From NCBI GenBank assembly GCA_030668165.1, contig DAOUUM010000005.1, positions 1 through 22,860 on the forward strand: DNA of 22,860 bases, read 5' to 3'. Below the pieces are notes generated by a model. It was not told where the DNA came from. It worked only from the letters and a program-made list of their open reading frames with translations, and did no database searches. The position numbers and the translations under genes were made by a program. The DNA comes from Candidatus Heimdallarchaeota archaeon. GTDB lineage: Archaea > Asgardarchaeota > Heimdallarchaeia > Heimdallarchaeales > Kariarchaeaceae. Of the stretch, positions 21,868-22,860 are shown in pieces (positions within the stretch are counted from its first letter, which is position 1; every line of letters starts with the position of its first letter).

Positions 21868-22860
21868 TTCAACTAGAACCCTATTTGGTTTTTCAGTTTC
21901 GATAATTGTCCCACTAACTAATTGTAACATATTATCTAGTATTTGCTCGGGCCACTTTTCATAATGAATGATTGTGATCTTATTCAATCCACTGCTCTTC
22001 AGTTCTTCTATTTGCTCAACAACCTCATTGAGATTGAAATGATCAATATCCAGATCATGAGTAACCTGGCCCATGGGATAGATATCATAAATCCCATAGG
22101 GGATGATACCAAATAATGGTGTCATCAGAGCAAGTTCTACTCCTGCTGGTATATTGAGTCCATCAGTAATCTGGGGTGGAATTCTGTTGTATATTGATGC
22201 TTCCATATTGAATGTGATCAGTACCAGTTCCTTGGGCTGTAGTTCCAGCAAAGTTCTTCTTGCTGCTTGCTTTGTCCGAGTAATTTCCGGTTTGATTATA
22301 TCGACTGGTAAAGAAATCCTGATTGCCTTTCTTTTAGATACCGGAATCCCTGCTTGATACTTATCTGCAAGTAAACCTGTGGTGATATATTCCACAGCCA
22401 ACCTGGTAGCTCTTGCAAGTTTGGGCACACTGTTGGATCTTTGTTGTACCAGATCCCATAATCGTCCGGTACGAATTGCATTATGGATATTCCTTATCTC
22501 ACCTGCTGATACGTACAGATTGTGTTCTGCTAGTTTGGTTCTTCTCTCATGCTTATCTAGTTTTAGGAGTTCATCAGGAGTGTGGGTAACACAAATCGGA
22601 CAATTACATGGAAATTCTCGCAGATTTTCCAGTTGATATGTACCCTCAACAGTCATGTACCTGTTATCCTTTGCCATCAGAATATATGCAGCGGAATCAA
22701 ATGTATCAATACCCAAGAATACTGCCAATGCAAACATTGCAGGATGTCCAGCACCAAATAGATGCAGGGGATAGGTAACAGGTAATTTGGCTCTGGCAAT
22801 GGCAATCATTTTGACAAGACTGACATAATCTTGATTGATCATTACCGGAACCACCGAACC
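21859..22860 (-). CDS. tgtA: Archaeosine tRNA-guanine transglycosylase, N-terminus beyond the window
   Basis: TgtA replaces guanine-15 in archaeal tRNAs with preQ0, the first step to archaeosine. The frame is open to the window edge, where it reads GSVVPVMINQDY, an internal family block, so the gene is cut and no start is present. Visible motifs are the HLFGAGHP block, the catalytic Asp in IDTFDSAAY, and the zinc ligands Cys-x-Cys-x2-Cys (PCNCPICV) with a later His (LAEHNLYV). The C-terminal part carries IPPQITDG...PLFGIIPYGIYDIYP, as in TgtA/ArcS C-terminal domains. The protein ends about 250 residues after the zinc site. I see no recognisable PUA RNA-binding domain at the end, so the PUA is missing or encoded elsewhere. 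Confidence 0.93.
   Translation of the reverse strand, partial: GSVVPVMINQDYVSLVKMIAIARAKLPVTYPLHLFGAGHPAMFALAVFLGIDTFDSAAYILMAKDNRYMTVEGTYQLENLREFPCNCPICVTHTPDELLKLDKHERRTKLAEHNLYVSAGEIRNIHNAIRTGRLWDLVQQRSNSVPKLARATRLAVEYITTGLLADKYQAGIPVSKRKAIRISLPVDIIKPEITRTKQAARRTLLELQPKELVLITFNMEASIYNRIPPQITDGLNIPAGVELALMTPLFGIIPYGIYDIYPMGQVTHDLDIDHFNLNEVVEQIEELKSSGLNKITIIHYEKWPEQILDNMLQLVSGTIIETEKPNRVLVELF

Noticed and set aside
1..22860. CRISPR arrays, insertion sequences, tRNA or rRNA genes
   Set aside because: No regularly spaced repeats, transposase genes, cloverleaf-like segments or rRNA motifs were found by eye on either strand. All gene-free gaps are under 300 bp.

Overview
The window is AT-rich archaeal chromosome, most probably from an Asgard archaeon, perhaps an oxygen-respiring lineage such as Heimdallarchaeia. 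The archaeal assignment rests on four things. SecE and the NGN-KOW elongation factor Spt5 are adjacent. There is an archaeosine tRNA-guanine transglycosylase. The terminal oxidase pairs two CydA-like subunits, an arrangement known only from archaea. Nearly every gene start lies about 25-30 bp from a TATA-like element, which implies leaderless mRNAs. The Asgard suggestion is weaker. It rests on a small longin-like protein (4024-4626) and on a membrane protein with a cytoplasmic zinc ribbon. No rRNA or tRNA gene was seen that would settle the lineage.

Layout. 1-2338 (+): the end of an unknown gene, an aldo/keto reductase and a small secreted, membrane-anchored protein. 2513-10777 (-): a TPR protein, a longin-like protein with a cysteine cluster, a predicted nuclease-like/wHTH protein co-transcribed with an EamA transporter, a large thioredoxin-like DUF255 protein, and two membrane proteins (an ectodomain protein with a zinc ribbon, and a thrombospondin type 3 repeat protein). 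10956-12979: an alpha/beta hydrolase and an M24 metallopeptidase meet tail to tail and share their stop-codon bases. 13154-13633 (+): a small DNA-binding-type protein, one of only two genes with a clear Shine-Dalgarno site. 13661-16341 (-): the cydA-cydA' oxidase operon. 16637-18615 (-): a small zinc-binding protein and an amidase of bacterial type. 18775-19881 (+): a beta-CASP metallo-beta-lactamase nuclease. 19934-20507 (-): a VapBC toxin-antitoxin pair. 20729-21420 (+): secE-spt5. 21505-21867 (+): an orphan CheY-like receiver protein. 21859-22860 (-): tgtA, cut by the window edge.

Most genes are single transcription units with their own promoter. The clear operons are EamA/nuclease-like (16-nt gap), cydA/cydA' (stop and start overlap by 1 nt), vapB/vapC (14-nt overlap) and secE/spt5 (14-nt gap with a Shine-Dalgarno site). 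The points most worth a second look are the degenerate paralogous oxidase subunit, the imperfect copy of the nuclease gene's 3' end beyond the vapBC module, and a set of strong inverted repeats between TATA boxes and start codons or in a divergent intergenic region. I saw no CRISPR array, insertion sequence or obvious new multi-gene defence system.
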